From assembly GCA_036273455.1 (NCBI GenBank), contig DASUHP010000033.1, positions 1 through 64,000 of the forward strand: 64,000 bases of DNA, in the 5' to 3' direction. The first letter of the stretch is position 1, and the number at the start of each line of letters is the position of its first letter. The notes below the pieces were generated by a model. That model saw only the letters and a program-made list of their open reading frames with translations. It searched no databases and was not told where the DNA came from. This DNA comes from CAIYRG01 sp036273455. GTDB lineage: Bacteria > Pseudomonadota > Alphaproteobacteria > Micropepsales > Micropepsaceae. Below, piece after piece: positions 33,865-42,851 of this stretch. The position numbers and the translations under genes were made by a program.

Positions 33865-35193
33865 TCAGTGCGAAATGGATTCGAGGGGCCGGTTGGTCGT
33901 GCGCGGGCCAAGCAGCGCAACGGCTGTCGCTGCGACGATCATGCAGCCGGCAATGAAGGCAAACACGCCCGCGGTCCCGAAACGGGCGAGCAGAAAGGCG
34001 ATAACAAAGCCGCTGAAGACCGTGGAAAACCGGCTCCAGCTATAGACGAAGCCGACCGCGCGGGCACGGATGCGCGTCGGATACAGCTCTGTCTGATAGG
34101 CGTGATAAAGAAATGACATCACATTGTTCGACACCGTGATCAGTACGCCGAAGAGCACCAGCGCTCCTGCGACACGGCTCTGGCCGAAGGCGATGCCGAA
34201 TGCGCCGACCGAAAGCGCCGCAGCGACCAGCGCCCATTTGCGTTCGAACCTGTCGCCGAGCACGGCGCCGGCGAGTGGTCCGAACGGCGCCGCAATCGCG
34301 ATCAGGAACGTGTATTCCAGGCTCTGGGTCACGGTGATGCCGCGGCTGATGATGAGAGTGGGCGCCCAGTTCGTGAATCCGTAATAGCCAACGGCCTGAA
34401 ACAGATTGAACAGGATCAGCATCATCGTCCGCGGCAGATATTTGCGATTCCAGATTTCCATGAAACTGCCTCTGCGGGTCCCGGTTTCGGGCGGTCCGGG
34501 CGGCGGCAATGGCGCGCCGGATTCGGCTTCGACGCGCCGTTCGAGCTCAACCATCTGTGTGAGCGCCTCGCCGGCGCGACCATGACCGGCGAGCCAGCGC
34601 GGACTCTCCGGCACCCGCAGATATATGAACCACACGCCAATCGCGCTGACGCTGCCGATCAGCACCACCCAGCGCCAGCCATCGAAGCCGAGCGGCGCGA
34701 GCGGCACCAATTGCCAGGCCAGAAACGCCACCACCGGGATGACTGCGAACTGCACCGTCTGATTGACCGCGAATACGCGGCCGCGATGGGTTTTCGGCAC
34801 CAATTCCGCGAGATAGGTGTCGATCGTGACCAGCTCGACACCAATGCCGATGCCGGACAGAAACCGCCAAAGATTGAGGCCGAATGCGGTGGTCTGGAAC
34901 GCCATCACGGCACTCGCCGCGGTGTACCACAGCAGCGATGCGGCAAACACCGTGCGCCGGCCGAAACGGTCGGCGGCAAAGCCCAATATCAGTGTACCGA
35001 CGAACAGTCCGGCGAACAGGGCGGCCACGAAGCCGGCAATCCCGGTCGTGCCGAACAACCCCGGCGTGGTTGCGGTCAATATGCCGCTTTTCACCAGGCC
35101 CGGGGCGATAAAGCCGGTGAACATCAGATCGTAAAATTCGAAAAAGCCGCCCAACGACAGCAGAATGACGCGAACCCAGAGGGTCCGCGTCAT
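33865..35193 (-). CDS. MFS transporter (sugar/aromatic-acid type)
   Basis: At least 442 residues, 12 helices. Seen: LLSLGGFFEFYDLMFTGFIA in helix 1; GFAADRFGRRTVFAASLLWY, the helix 2-3 loop; GVELVTIDTYLAELVPKTHRG; VPESPRWLAGHGR; and a second-half loop AVLGDRFERKWA. This pattern fits the metabolite:H+ symporter branch. ATG at 35193 is the first standard start, yet family proteins begin earlier and the frame reads LTQAQAAAEIAARLDRLP just upstream, overlapping the end of the DRE-TIM gene; a CTG near 35241 may be the true start. It is co-transcribed with that gene. Confidence 0.88.
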   Translation of the reverse strand: MTRTLWVRVILLSLGGFFEFYDLMFTGFIAPGLVKSGILTATTPGLFGTTGIAGFVAALFAGLFVGTLILGFAADRFGRRTVFAASLLWYTAASAVMAFQTTAFGLNLWRFLSGIGIGVELVTIDTYLAELVPKTHRGRVFAVNQTVQFAVIPVVAFLAWQLVPLAPLGFDGWRWVVLIGSVSAIGVWFIYLRVPESPRWLAGHGRAGEALTQMVELERRVEAESGAPLPPPGPPETGTRRGSFMEIWNRKYLPRTMMLILFNLFQAVGYYGFTNWAPTLIISRGITVTQSLEYTFLIAIAAPFGPLAGAVLGDRFERKWALVAAALSVGAFGIAFGQSRVAGALVLFGVLITVSNNVMSFLYHAYQTELYPTRIRARAVGFVYSWSRFSTVFSGFVIAFLLARFGTAGVFAFIAGCMIVAATAVALLGPRTTNRPLESISH

Positions 35194-35243
35194 CGGCAGC
35201 CGGTCTAGCCGGGCAGCAATCTCTGCGGCGGCCTGCGCTTGCG

Positions 35244-36437
35244 TCAGACGGTTTCCGCGACAATGGCGCGGAATTCGGAATCGCTGACCAGGCGCTTTTT
35301 GCTGGTGCCGAGATTCTTGACCTTTTCGAGAATCTGCGGCTGCCGGTCCTCGGACGCCTTGAGGCCAAGCTCTTCGAGCTTCATCTTGATGCTGACGAGT
35401 CCGCTTTTCTTGCCAAGCACCACCCGGCGGTCGGCATGCACGATGTCCGCCGAATAGGGCTCGATCGCGGACGGCTGATGGAATTGCGCTGCCACGCCGC
35501 CGCTCTCGCGCGTGAACAGATATTTGCCGACCACCGGCTTCCAGCAATCGACCGTATAATTGCCGGCTTCCTGCACGAGTTCGGAGACGGCGCGGGCTTT
35601 GCTCAAATCCAGCTCGACCGGCACGTTATAAAGCATCTGCAGCGCGAGCGCGACTTCCGAGATATCGGCGTTGCCGGCGCGCTCGCCCATGCCGTTGATG
35701 GTGCCCTGAACGAAATCGGCCCCGCCCCGGACCGCCGCAACGGCCGCGGCCGTCGCCAGACCAAAATCATTGTGGCCGTGCCAGTGGATCGGCGTTGATG
35801 GAAACCATGAACGCACCTGCCGGACCAGATATTCCGCCGTCTCCGGCGCGCACACGCCGATCGTGTCCACGACCGAGACTTCGTCGGCGCCGGCGGCCAG
35901 TGCCGAGCCGTAAACATCGCGCAGGAAAGACAAATCCGTCCGTGTGCTGTCCACCGCGAAAAAATTGACCTTCTCGACGCCGTTGTCCTTGGCGTGCTTG
36001 ACCGAGCTGACAATGCGCTCGACTACCTTCTCGCGCGTGAACCCGAATGCCTTCATCTTGATGTCACTGGTGGTGATCTCCATCAGGATGTAGCGGGTGC
36101 CGAGTTCGATATGCGCGTCGATGTCGGCCTTCAGACAGCGCGCAAATCCCCAGATTTCCGAGCTGAGACCGGCATCGAGAATCCGCTTCACCGCCTCGGT
36201 GTCTTCGTCGGATACGCGGGGAAAGCCGGACTCGATGCGGCTGACTCCGAGCTCCGCCAGCTTGCGGGCGATCGCAACCTTGTCATCGGCCGAAAACACG
36301 ATCCCGGTCGTCTGCTCGCCGTCGCGCAACGTCGTGTCGTAGAACCGAACGGTTTTGCTGTGGTCGAATCCCTTCTGAACCGAATCCAGCTCATTCAGCG
36401 GGGTGGTCCAAACCTGGTCTGGCCGGATGTTCAGCAT
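35244..36437 (-). CDS. homocitrate synthase / isopropylmalate synthase-family enzyme
   Basis: 397-residue DRE-TIM metallolyase. Seen: FYDTTLRDGEQTTG with the D-R-E residues (R38, D39, E41), FARCLKADIDAHIELGTRYI, the metal motif HWHGHNDFGLA (H220, H222), and GTINGMGERAGNADISE. It has no C-terminal LeuA allosteric domain. The family condenses acetyl-CoA with a 2-oxoacid, or runs the reverse reaction. Its place in an aromatic-degradation island, overlapping or abutting an MFS gene, makes a catabolic aldol/Claisen step as likely as homocitrate synthesis; this is inference. ATG at 36437, monocistronic start. Confidence 0.88.
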   Translation of the reverse strand: MLNIRPDQVWTTPLNELDSVQKGFDHSKTVRFYDTTLRDGEQTTGIVFSADDKVAIARKLAELGVSRIESGFPRVSDEDTEAVKRILDAGLSSEIWGFARCLKADIDAHIELGTRYILMEITTSDIKMKAFGFTREKVVERIVSSVKHAKDNGVEKVNFFAVDSTRTDLSFLRDVYGSALAAGADEVSVVDTIGVCAPETAEYLVRQVRSWFPSTPIHWHGHNDFGLATAAAVAAVRGGADFVQGTINGMGERAGNADISEVALALQMLYNVPVELDLSKARAVSELVQEAGNYTVDCWKPVVGKYLFTRESGGVAAQFHQPSAIEPYSADIVHADRRVVLGKKSGLVSIKMKLEELGLKASEDRQPQILEKVKNLGTSKKRLVSDSEFRAIVAETV

Positions 36438-36627
36438 GGTCTCTCCTGTGATTTCACTTGAAGCGGTTATAGGCCGCGGAAGCGCGCAAATTCAATTGCC
36501 GCGCAGGCCGCGGCCACGCGCAAATTTTGTGTGACCGTGATCGGCTGAGCATGCTACCAGAGCCGAAACCGGCACGACGCGCCGCACCCTGCGGTAGCGC
36601 CGGTTCAGCCAGATCGGGAGTTGCAGC

Positions 36628-37473
36628 ATGAGGTTTGTGTCGTTTCGCGCCAGTGGCCGCGCGCGCTATGGAATGGTGGTTGGCAACGGCATCGTGGACC
36701 TGACGACGCGGCGCAGCGAACCCGATCTGAAGTCGCTGATTGCTGCAGGTGGTCTCGCCGAAGTGGCAAAGACCTATGCCGGCAACAAGCCCGATTTTGC
36801 AATGGATGCAATCGAGTTCGACCCGCTTATCCCGAACCCCTCGAAAATCATCTGCATCGGCTTGAACTATCACGAGCATCGCAACGAGACGAAGATGACA
36901 GGCGATGCCTATCCCGCCATCTTCCTGCGCTTTGCCGACACGCAGATTGGCCATCTGCAGAAAGTGGTGCTGCCGAAGGCATCCGAAACGCTCGACTATG
37001 AGGCCGAGCTTGCGCTGATCATCGGCAAACCCGGGCGCCACATCAAAGAGCGCGACGCCATGGCCCATGTCGCGGGCTTCTCCTGCTACAATGATGTGTC
37101 GGTACGTGATTATCAGCGCCACGCCAGCCAGTGGACGCCCGGCAAAAACTTCCCGGCCACCGGACCATTCGGGCCATGCCTCGTCACGCCCGAGGAGGTT
37201 GGGGATCTCGCGGGCAAGAAGATCCAGACGCGCCTGAACCGCGATACGGTTCAATCCTCGACCCTCGATATGATGATTTTCCCGCCGGCGAAGCTGATCG
37301 AATATATTTCGACCTTCACCCCGCTCTACCCCGGCGATGTCATTGCCACTGGAACTCCCGGCGGGGTCGGCTGGGTGCGCAAGCCGCCGCTCTGGATGAA
37401 GCCAGGCGACACCGTCGAAGTCGATATCGAAGGCGTGGGTATTCTGCGAAACACCATCGTCGCCGAAGAGTAA
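36628..37473 (+). CDS. fumarylacetoacetate hydrolase-family protein
   Basis: 281 residues: an N-terminal ~70-residue domain (MRFVSFRASGRARYGMVVGN) and an FAH domain with IICIGLNYHEHRNET, ETLDYEAELALIIGKPGRHI, GFSCYNDVSVRDYQ and YPGDVIATGTPGGVG. The acidic residues E-A-E and D are the metal ligands of the family. Such enzymes cleave C-C bonds of dioxo acids, for example fumarylpyruvate in the gentisate route or 2-oxohept-3-enedioate. With a gentisate dioxygenase gene 2.5 kb downstream on the same strand, a fumaryl/maleylpyruvate hydrolase is plausible. Confidence 0.88.
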   Translation: MRFVSFRASGRARYGMVVGNGIVDLTTRRSEPDLKSLIAAGGLAEVAKTYAGNKPDFAMDAIEFDPLIPNPSKIICIGLNYHEHRNETKMTGDAYPAIFLRFADTQIGHLQKVVLPKASETLDYEAELALIIGKPGRHIKERDAMAHVAGFSCYNDVSVRDYQRHASQWTPGKNFPATGPFGPCLVTPEEVGDLAGKKIQTRLNRDTVQSSTLDMMIFPPAKLIEYISTFTPLYPGDVIATGTPGGVGWVRKPPLWMKPGDTVEVDIEGVGILRNTIVAEE

Positions 37474-37605
37474 CTCCCGGGTTTGCTTCGCCCCCCGCTT
37501 CTGGCAAGCTGCGGCAAAAGATCGTAGTCTTTTGCATCAGCGCGTTTTCTTACGCCGAACCGGCGGCCACTTCGGCGGAAAACGCTCCTGGGCGCGGGAG
37601 GAAGC

Positions 37606-38961
37606 ATGGCTGGACGGGTTTTGGACGTTGGCGCGCTGATCGAGGGGCGCCTGGCGCGCCCGCAAATCGCTATCGCGCTGTGGCTGTGCACGCTGATGGT
37701 GCTCGAAGGCTATGACATGCAGACGCTGTCATTCGCCGCACCGGCGATCTTGCGCGAATGGCAGGTCAGCCGGGCGGATTTCGGCTGGGTGCTGTCGGCG
37801 CATCTGACCGGCTATCTGTTCGGCGCGCTGATCCTGAGCTTTTTCGGCGACCGGATCGGACGCAAAAATATCGTTGTTGCCGGCGCGGTGATCTTCGGCG
37901 CCTGTACTTTTGCCGCGGGATTTTCGGCCTCGCCGTGGGAATTATATGTGTGGCGCTTCGGCGCCGGGATCGGTCTCGGCGGAGCGATTCCGACCGGGAT
38001 AGCGTTGGCCGCGGAATACATGCCCAAACGTTTCCGCGCGACGACGATTGGCCTGATGTTCGTCGGCTACAATGTCGGAGCCGCCGCGGGCGGTTTCATC
38101 GCTGCCTGGACAATCGCCGACTATGGCTGGCCATCCGTGTTCTTCATCGGCGGTATTGCCGCGATTCCGATGTTTTTGGGTCTTGCATTGGCGATTCCGG
38201 AATCGGTGCGGTTCCTGATCGTCAAAGGCGCGCCTGATCGTGAGATCGCCGCGATAATCCAGCGGCTGCGGCCTTCAGCCGACCTTTGCGATGTGACGCG
38301 GTATGTCACGGGCGAAGAGAGTCGCAAAAATTCACCCGCAAGCCTGTTCACCGAGGGACGCGCCACTGTCACCGTGTTGCTATGGCTGTCCTTCATCGCC
38401 AGCTTTACCGGGCATTATTTCATCACCGGCTGGATGCCCACGGTTCTTTCGGACAATGGTATCTCGATTGCCCGGGCGAATACCGCGATGGGGTTCTTCC
38501 AGCTGGGTGGCGCGATCGGAAGTTTCCTGATCGCTTTCCTTTTGGACCGGGTTGGCATTCGGGTGGTTGCGCTGACATTTCTTGCCGCCACCCCTGTGGT
38601 CGCGGTGCTCGGCATGCAGTCACCCTATGCGCTGCTGCTGCCGAATATGCTGGTTGCCGGTATTGGTGTGCTGGGCGGCCAGATCGGACTGAATGCGCTC
38701 GCCGGAACGATCTATCCGACTTACATGCGCGCCACGGGGGCCGGCTGGGGATTGGGTGTCGGCCGTATCGGTTCGATTGCCGGCCCGATCATCGGCGGCT
38801 TGCTGCTGACTTTTGGATTCACGCGCCCGGTGCTGCTGGTGTTGACAGCGATTCCGCTGTTTTTCTGCGGGATTGCGCTATTCGCATTGCAATCCGCCAA
38901 GCGCGCGCAGGATGAACGCGGCGGAGACATCGGTATGGCAAAGGCGGATTTTGCGCATTAG
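37606..38961 (+). CDS. aromatic acid:H+ symporter (AAHS-type MFS)
   Basis: 451 residues, 12 helices. Helix 1 contains the AAHS signature LMVLEGYDMQTLSFAAPAIL; the helix 2-3 loop is SFFGDRIGRKNIVVAGAVIF; and GIALAAEYMPKRFRATTIGL and a second-half YPTYMRATGAGWGLGVGRIG complete the family pattern. The conserved Asp in helix 1 (GYD) needed for aromatic-acid uptake in PcaK/BenK is present. ATG is preceded by GGGAGGAAG. It lies between a FAH-type hydrolase and a decarboxylase-like gene on the same strand, so it probably imports the substrate of this pathway. Confidence 0.9.
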   Translation: MAGRVLDVGALIEGRLARPQIAIALWLCTLMVLEGYDMQTLSFAAPAILREWQVSRADFGWVLSAHLTGYLFGALILSFFGDRIGRKNIVVAGAVIFGACTFAAGFSASPWELYVWRFGAGIGLGGAIPTGIALAAEYMPKRFRATTIGLMFVGYNVGAAAGGFIAAWTIADYGWPSVFFIGGIAAIPMFLGLALAIPESVRFLIVKGAPDREIAAIIQRLRPSADLCDVTRYVTGEESRKNSPASLFTEGRATVTVLLWLSFIASFTGHYFITGWMPTVLSDNGISIARANTAMGFFQLGGAIGSFLIAFLLDRVGIRVVALTFLAATPVVAVLGMQSPYALLLPNMLVAGIGVLGGQIGLNALAGTIYPTYMRATGAGWGLGVGRIGSIAGPIIGGLLLTFGFTRPVLLVLTAIPLFFCGIALFALQSAKRAQDERGGDIGMAKADFAH

Positions 38962-39015
38962 AGCGGTCGGGTTTACCCCGCTTCCGCCCGCATATCGGTT
39001 GCACCGGAGAACTGC

Positions 39016-40002
39016 ATGAAAAAAGTGGCATTGACTGCGGCCCTGGCCGATTACGATCACGTGCGCGATCTGGCGCTCGGGCGCGTACAGGCCGACGGAA
39101 TCGAACTCACCTGCCTGACATTGCCGATCGAGGAAATCTTCTTTCGCTTCATCGTGTATCGGGAATGGGAAGTTTCCGAAATTTCCTTCGCCAAGTATGT
39201 CGCGCTGACCGCGCAGGGCGACGAAAGTTATTGGGCGATACCGGTTTTTCCGTCGCGGGTTTTCCGCCATTCGTCGATCTATGTGCGTGATGGCGGGATT
39301 GCATCGGTTCAGGACCTCAAGGGCCGGCGCGTCGGCCTTCCCGAATGGGCGCAGACGGCGGCGGTCTATTCGCGCGGATTCCTGCAGCATCAATATGGTC
39401 TCGATCTGGCGTCCATCGAATGGGTCCAGGCGGGTGTCAATCAGGCAGGGCGGATTGAAAAAGTCGAGATCGACCTGCCGCCGGGCGTGAAGCTGACGCG
39501 CAGGCCCGACACGTCGCTGAATGAAATGCTGCTGTCCGGTGAAATCGATGCGGCGCTGGCCGCGCGTCCGCCGGATGCATTTCTCGCCGGCGATGGACGC
39601 ATCCGGCGCCTGTTCCAGAATTATCGCGAGGTCGAGGAAGAATATTACCGCAGCACCGGAATATTTCCGATCATGCACACGGTGGCGGTGCGGCGCGACG
39701 TGCTGCACAGCCATCCCTGGATTCCGCGCAATCTGTTCAAGGCATTTGACGAGGCGAGGCGCCGCAGCGTGGCGCGGGCGCTGGAAGGGACAGCGTCGCT
39801 GTTTCCCATTCCATGGGCCAATGAATATGCCGAGCAGGGGATGGAGCTGCTGGGCAAGGATTATTTCCCCTACGGCATCGAGGAAAACCGCACCACGCTC
39901 GCCGCGTTCCTGCGCTACGCCTATGAACAGGGCGTGTGCAAGCGGCTGTTGGATGTCGAGGAGCTTTTCCCGCCGCAGCTCCACAGCACATATAAGGTAT
40001 AA
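39016..40002 (+). CDS. 4,5-dihydroxyphthalate decarboxylase-like protein
   Basis: 328 residues. It resembles the family annotated as 4,5-dihydroxyphthalate decarboxylase (Pht5/OphC), which has a periplasmic-binding-protein fold: LALGRVQADGIELTCLTLPI, EVSEISFAKYVALTAQGDE, YWAIPVFPSRVFRHSSIYV, then LKGRRVGLPEWAQTAAVYSR and YRSTGIFPIMHTVAVRRDVL. No signal peptide is visible, arguing for a cytoplasmic enzyme rather than a transport receptor. The His residue in FRHSS is a conserved feature. It is 54 bp after the AAHS gene and 27 bp before the gentisate dioxygenase, so all three are likely one operon. Substrate not proven. Confidence 0.8.
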   Translation: MKKVALTAALADYDHVRDLALGRVQADGIELTCLTLPIEEIFFRFIVYREWEVSEISFAKYVALTAQGDESYWAIPVFPSRVFRHSSIYVRDGGIASVQDLKGRRVGLPEWAQTAAVYSRGFLQHQYGLDLASIEWVQAGVNQAGRIEKVEIDLPPGVKLTRRPDTSLNEMLLSGEIDAALAARPPDAFLAGDGRIRRLFQNYREVEEEYYRSTGIFPIMHTVAVRRDVLHSHPWIPRNLFKAFDEARRRSVARALEGTASLFPIPWANEYAEQGMELLGKDYFPYGIEENRTTLAAFLRYAYEQGVCKRLLDVEELFPPQLHSTYKV

Positions 40003-40029
40003 TCGCGGCACGCTTTGAGGGTGAACGAA

Positions 40030-41088
40030 ATGGACCAGATGCGGGCGCAGGTTTCGACGAGGACACCGGAATTCACCGCCTATTATGCGCGGCTGTCGCA
40101 GAAGAGCGTCGCACCGCTGTGGGAAGTATTGAAGAACCTCGTCACGCCTGAGCCGGTCAGCCCGGCCAAACCGGCACATTGGGCCTATCGGGACGTCCGG
40201 CCGTTGTTGTTCGAAGCGGGAAAACTGATCACGGCCGAACAGGCGGAACGGCGGGTTCTGGTGCTGGAAAATCCGGGCCTGAAAAATCTGTCTTCAATCA
40301 CCCACTCGCTCTATGCCGGAATCCAGCTGGTGCTTCCGGGCGAAGTGGCGCCGCAGCACCGGCACAGCCAGGCGGCGCTGCGGTTCATTCTGGAAGGACG
40401 GGGCGCCACGACGACGGTCGAAGGCGAACGCTTCGAGATGTTTCCCGGCGATCTGATCCTGACGCCGTCCTGGCAATGGCACGACCATCAGAATGAAACA
40501 TCCGAGCCGATCGTTTGGCTCGACGGTCTCGATATCGCGCTTGTTTCACTGCTGGACGCGAGCTTCATGCAGCACTCGAACCAGAAAGAGCAGGAAGTCA
40601 CGCGCAAAAAGGAGACCAGCCGCACACTTTATGGCGCCAATCTCGTCCCCGTCGATGATCGGCCCGTGTCGCTGAATTCTCCGCTGATGCGCTTTCCCTA
40701 TGCCGAAGCGCGCGCCGCGCTCGAGCGGCTGAAAGCGGCGACAGAATGGGATTCCTGTCACGGGATTCGCATGCGCTATGCCCATCCGCGGACCGGCGAT
40801 TGGGTGATGCCCACCATCGGTCCGGCGATTCAACTGGTGCCGAAAAATCTCACCACGGCGGATTACCGTTCGACGGATGGGATGATCTTCGCGGTCGCCG
40901 AGGGACACGGGACAGCAAAGATCGGGTCGGAGACATTCTCCCTTGCGCCACAGGATGTGTTTGTCTGCCCATCCTGGATGCCGCGCAGCTTCACGGCGGA
41001 ATCCGATCTCGTGTTGTTCAATTTCTCTGACCGGCCGGTGCAGGAAAAACTCGGGCTGTGGCGCGAAGAACGTGGCACCACGAACTGA
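40030..41088 (+). CDS. gentisate 1,2-dioxygenase
   Basis: 352-residue bicupin Fe(II) dioxygenase. Seen: APLWEVLKNLVTPEPVSPAK; the iron site APQHRHSQAALRFILEG with H110 and H112; GDLILTPSWQWHDHQNE with H151; and the C-terminal cupin TIGPAIQLVPKN...YRSTDGMIFAVAEGHG. It opens gentisate between C1 and C2 to give maleylpyruvate. ATG at 40030 has TGAGGG upstream and is preferred to TTG at 40015. Usual HDHGNE reads HDHQNE here. With the 3-hydroxybenzoate hydroxylase-like gene and the FAH-type gene it fits a gentisate route; maleylpyruvate isomerase is missing from the window. Confidence 0.9.
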   Translation: MDQMRAQVSTRTPEFTAYYARLSQKSVAPLWEVLKNLVTPEPVSPAKPAHWAYRDVRPLLFEAGKLITAEQAERRVLVLENPGLKNLSSITHSLYAGIQLVLPGEVAPQHRHSQAALRFILEGRGATTTVEGERFEMFPGDLILTPSWQWHDHQNETSEPIVWLDGLDIALVSLLDASFMQHSNQKEQEVTRKKETSRTLYGANLVPVDDRPVSLNSPLMRFPYAEARAALERLKAATEWDSCHGIRMRYAHPRTGDWVMPTIGPAIQLVPKNLTTADYRSTDGMIFAVAEGHGTAKIGSETFSLAPQDVFVCPSWMPRSFTAESDLVLFNFSDRPVQEKLGLWREERGTTN

Positions 41089-41292
41089 AGTCCGGGTTCC
41101 ACCAAGTGGATGAGACAGTTCAGTTGCTGGTGATTGTGTCGCCTCCGAAAGGAAACACCGCGTCGCTTCCGGCAGCCTTTTCTGTGGGCCGAGTCAACAG
41201 CGTTCGCAGTTCGCGTGAACATTTCTGCTGAAATTTCGTTACCACCGCGCAGAACCCCCCGATTTGTGGAACCTGGATGTCGGACGAGATCG

Positions 41293-42513
41293 ATGGCACC
41301 CCCCCCACGTTTGGTTGAGCCCAAGCCGGGAAGCGCCCACATTCCGCCCGCGACCGGCCGTGAAGTGGAGTTGCGCGTCCGGCAGCAGGAATTTCTGGCC
41401 AAACTTGGCGTCCTGGCGCTGAAAGGAACGCCGTTTGCCTCGCTTGCCGAACAAGCCGTGCAACTTGTTGCAGAAGGCCTCGACGCCGAGTTCTGCAAGA
41501 TTTTGCAATATCTTCCCGACGAACATGCTTTTGTCCTGCGTGCGGGTGTCGGCTGGAACAAAAACCTGATCGGAGTCGCAAAGCTGGGGGCCGATTTACA
41601 ATCTCCGGCCGGTTACGCCCTCCGCACCGGTAAGCCAGTGATCTCAAATCACCTTGCACATGAGGGCCGGTTCCAAACTCCGGAACTTCTTCACCTGTAT
41701 GGCATTCAGCGTGCGATAAACGTCATCCTCCAGGGCGAAGGATCGCCCTATGGCGTGCTCGAGGCGGACAGCCGCTCGCCGCAGGAGTTCAGCGAAAACG
41801 ACATCGCCTTTCTGCAGGGCGCCGCCAATATCCTCGGTATGAGCATGGACCGCGAGCGGGTCGAACGCGATCTCAGGTCCGCGCTCGACCAGCAGAAGAT
41901 GCTCCTCAAAGAGCTCAATCACCGGGTCAAAAACAGTTTGCAGCTGGTCGCAAGCATGCTGGAGCTTCAGTCCGGTTCGAAAGGCCGCATGAGCGAACTG
42001 GAGGAGGCATCGAAGCGTGTCATGGCCATCGCGCGCGCGCATGAGCATCTGTATCGCGGCACCGATGTGACGAGGATTGATATCGGTCAGTATTTGTCCG
42101 ACATCGGCCGTGAAATCGAGCGGTCCGCGGCACCTTGCAATATCGACGTTAATGTTGCGGCTGCGGCCCGCATTCTTGTGAATCCGGATCGTGCAATCTC
42201 GCTCGCGCTGATTGTCAATGAGCTTGTCACCAATGCCGTCAAGCACGCTTACCCGAACAAGTCCGGGTGCACAGTCTGGGTCCGGGCCGATGTCAGCGAT
42301 CACACCCTCACTGTCTCGGTCCGGGATGGCGGTATAGGGTTGCCGGAAGGATTTGATCTCAGGGCAGCAACCAAGAGTTTGGGCATGCGGATCGTGAAGA
42401 GTTTGGCGCAGCAAATTCACGCCGATTTGGCCGCCAGACGCGCCAATCCGGGAGCCGAATTCATCCTTCGGCTACCGTTTTTTTTGGATGATGCGGTTTC
42501 GCCGGGCCCGTAA
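41293..42513 (+). CDS. GAF-domain sensor histidine kinase, HWE/HisKA_2 type
   Basis: 406 residues. An N-terminal GAF domain (about 45-190: LAEQAVQLVAEGLDAEFCKI, AGYALRTGKPVISNHL, PYGVLEADS) joins a HisKA_2 phosphoacceptor helix with H210 in LLKELNHRVKNSLQLVASML, and a C-terminal ATPase with NELVTNAVKHAYPN and SVRDGGIGLPEGFD. No membrane segment or receiver is present, so it is a soluble sensor. ATG at 41293 is followed at once by a run of eight C. The frame is open upstream to 41134. Its partner is unknown; it sits between the gentisate and hydroxybenzoate genes. Confidence 0.87.
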   Translation: MAPPPRLVEPKPGSAHIPPATGREVELRVRQQEFLAKLGVLALKGTPFASLAEQAVQLVAEGLDAEFCKILQYLPDEHAFVLRAGVGWNKNLIGVAKLGADLQSPAGYALRTGKPVISNHLAHEGRFQTPELLHLYGIQRAINVILQGEGSPYGVLEADSRSPQEFSENDIAFLQGAANILGMSMDRERVERDLRSALDQQKMLLKELNHRVKNSLQLVASMLELQSGSKGRMSELEEASKRVMAIARAHEHLYRGTDVTRIDIGQYLSDIGREIERSAAPCNIDVNVAAAARILVNPDRAISLALIVNELVTNAVKHAYPNKSGCTVWVRADVSDHTLTVSVRDGGIGLPEGFDLRAATKSLGMRIVKSLAQQIHADLAARRANPGAEFILRLPFFLDDAVSPGP

Positions 42514-42557
42514 AGGAATTCCGCGCTTAAAGCATGCCAAAATCGACTGCGACAGAG

Positions 42558-42614
42558 TCACGGCCGGCGCAAAAATTGGGCTGTGGCGCCGGGCACGAAA
42601 CTGCCGCGCTTCAT
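42558..42614 (-). pseudogene. mazF: mazF toxin stub (truncated)
   Basis: ATG at 42614 overlaps the stop of the DUF3018/MazE-like gene as ATGA, the normal MazEF arrangement. The first codons read MKRGSFV, which matches the start of MazF toxins, but the frame then loses similarity (PGATAQFLRRP) and stops after 18 residues. No further MazF sequence could be seen downstream. I read it as the 5' remnant of a deleted toxin gene. Confidence 0.7.
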
Positions 42615-42832
42615 GCTGTGTCAGGCGAAATATCGTCCAGGGCGGCATCCATGAAGCGCTGCAGTTCCCGATCACGTTCATCGGCATGCGCAGCCAGTCT
42701 GGATTGACGCCTGCATTCCGATGCGAAACGGCGGCTGCGGGTGTCAGGTACCCAAATCTGCACCGGACGCAGGCCCGCCCTGCGAAGGGCGGCACGGCGC
42801 TTTTGGACCCGCGAAGAGGACGACGCTGGCAT
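42611..42832 (-). CDS. DUF3018/MazE-like antitoxin
   Basis: 73 residues: RVQKRRAALRRAGLRPVQIW, VPDTRSRRFASECRRQSRLA, then ELQRFMDAALDDISPDTA. This is the DUF3018 layout, an antitoxin with an N-terminal ribbon-type DNA-binding part and a C-terminal toxin-wrapping helix. ATG at 42832 (after a GTG) is chosen, with GAGG upstream. Its cognate mazF is reduced to a stub. Just upstream of the start are two CATG-centred near-palindromes that could be its operator. Confidence 0.78.
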   Translation of the reverse strand: MPASSSSRVQKRRAALRRAGLRPVQIWVPDTRSRRFASECRRQSRLAAHADERDRELQRFMDAALDDISPDTA

Positions 42833-42851
42833 CACGCAAACCTCTGACTGA

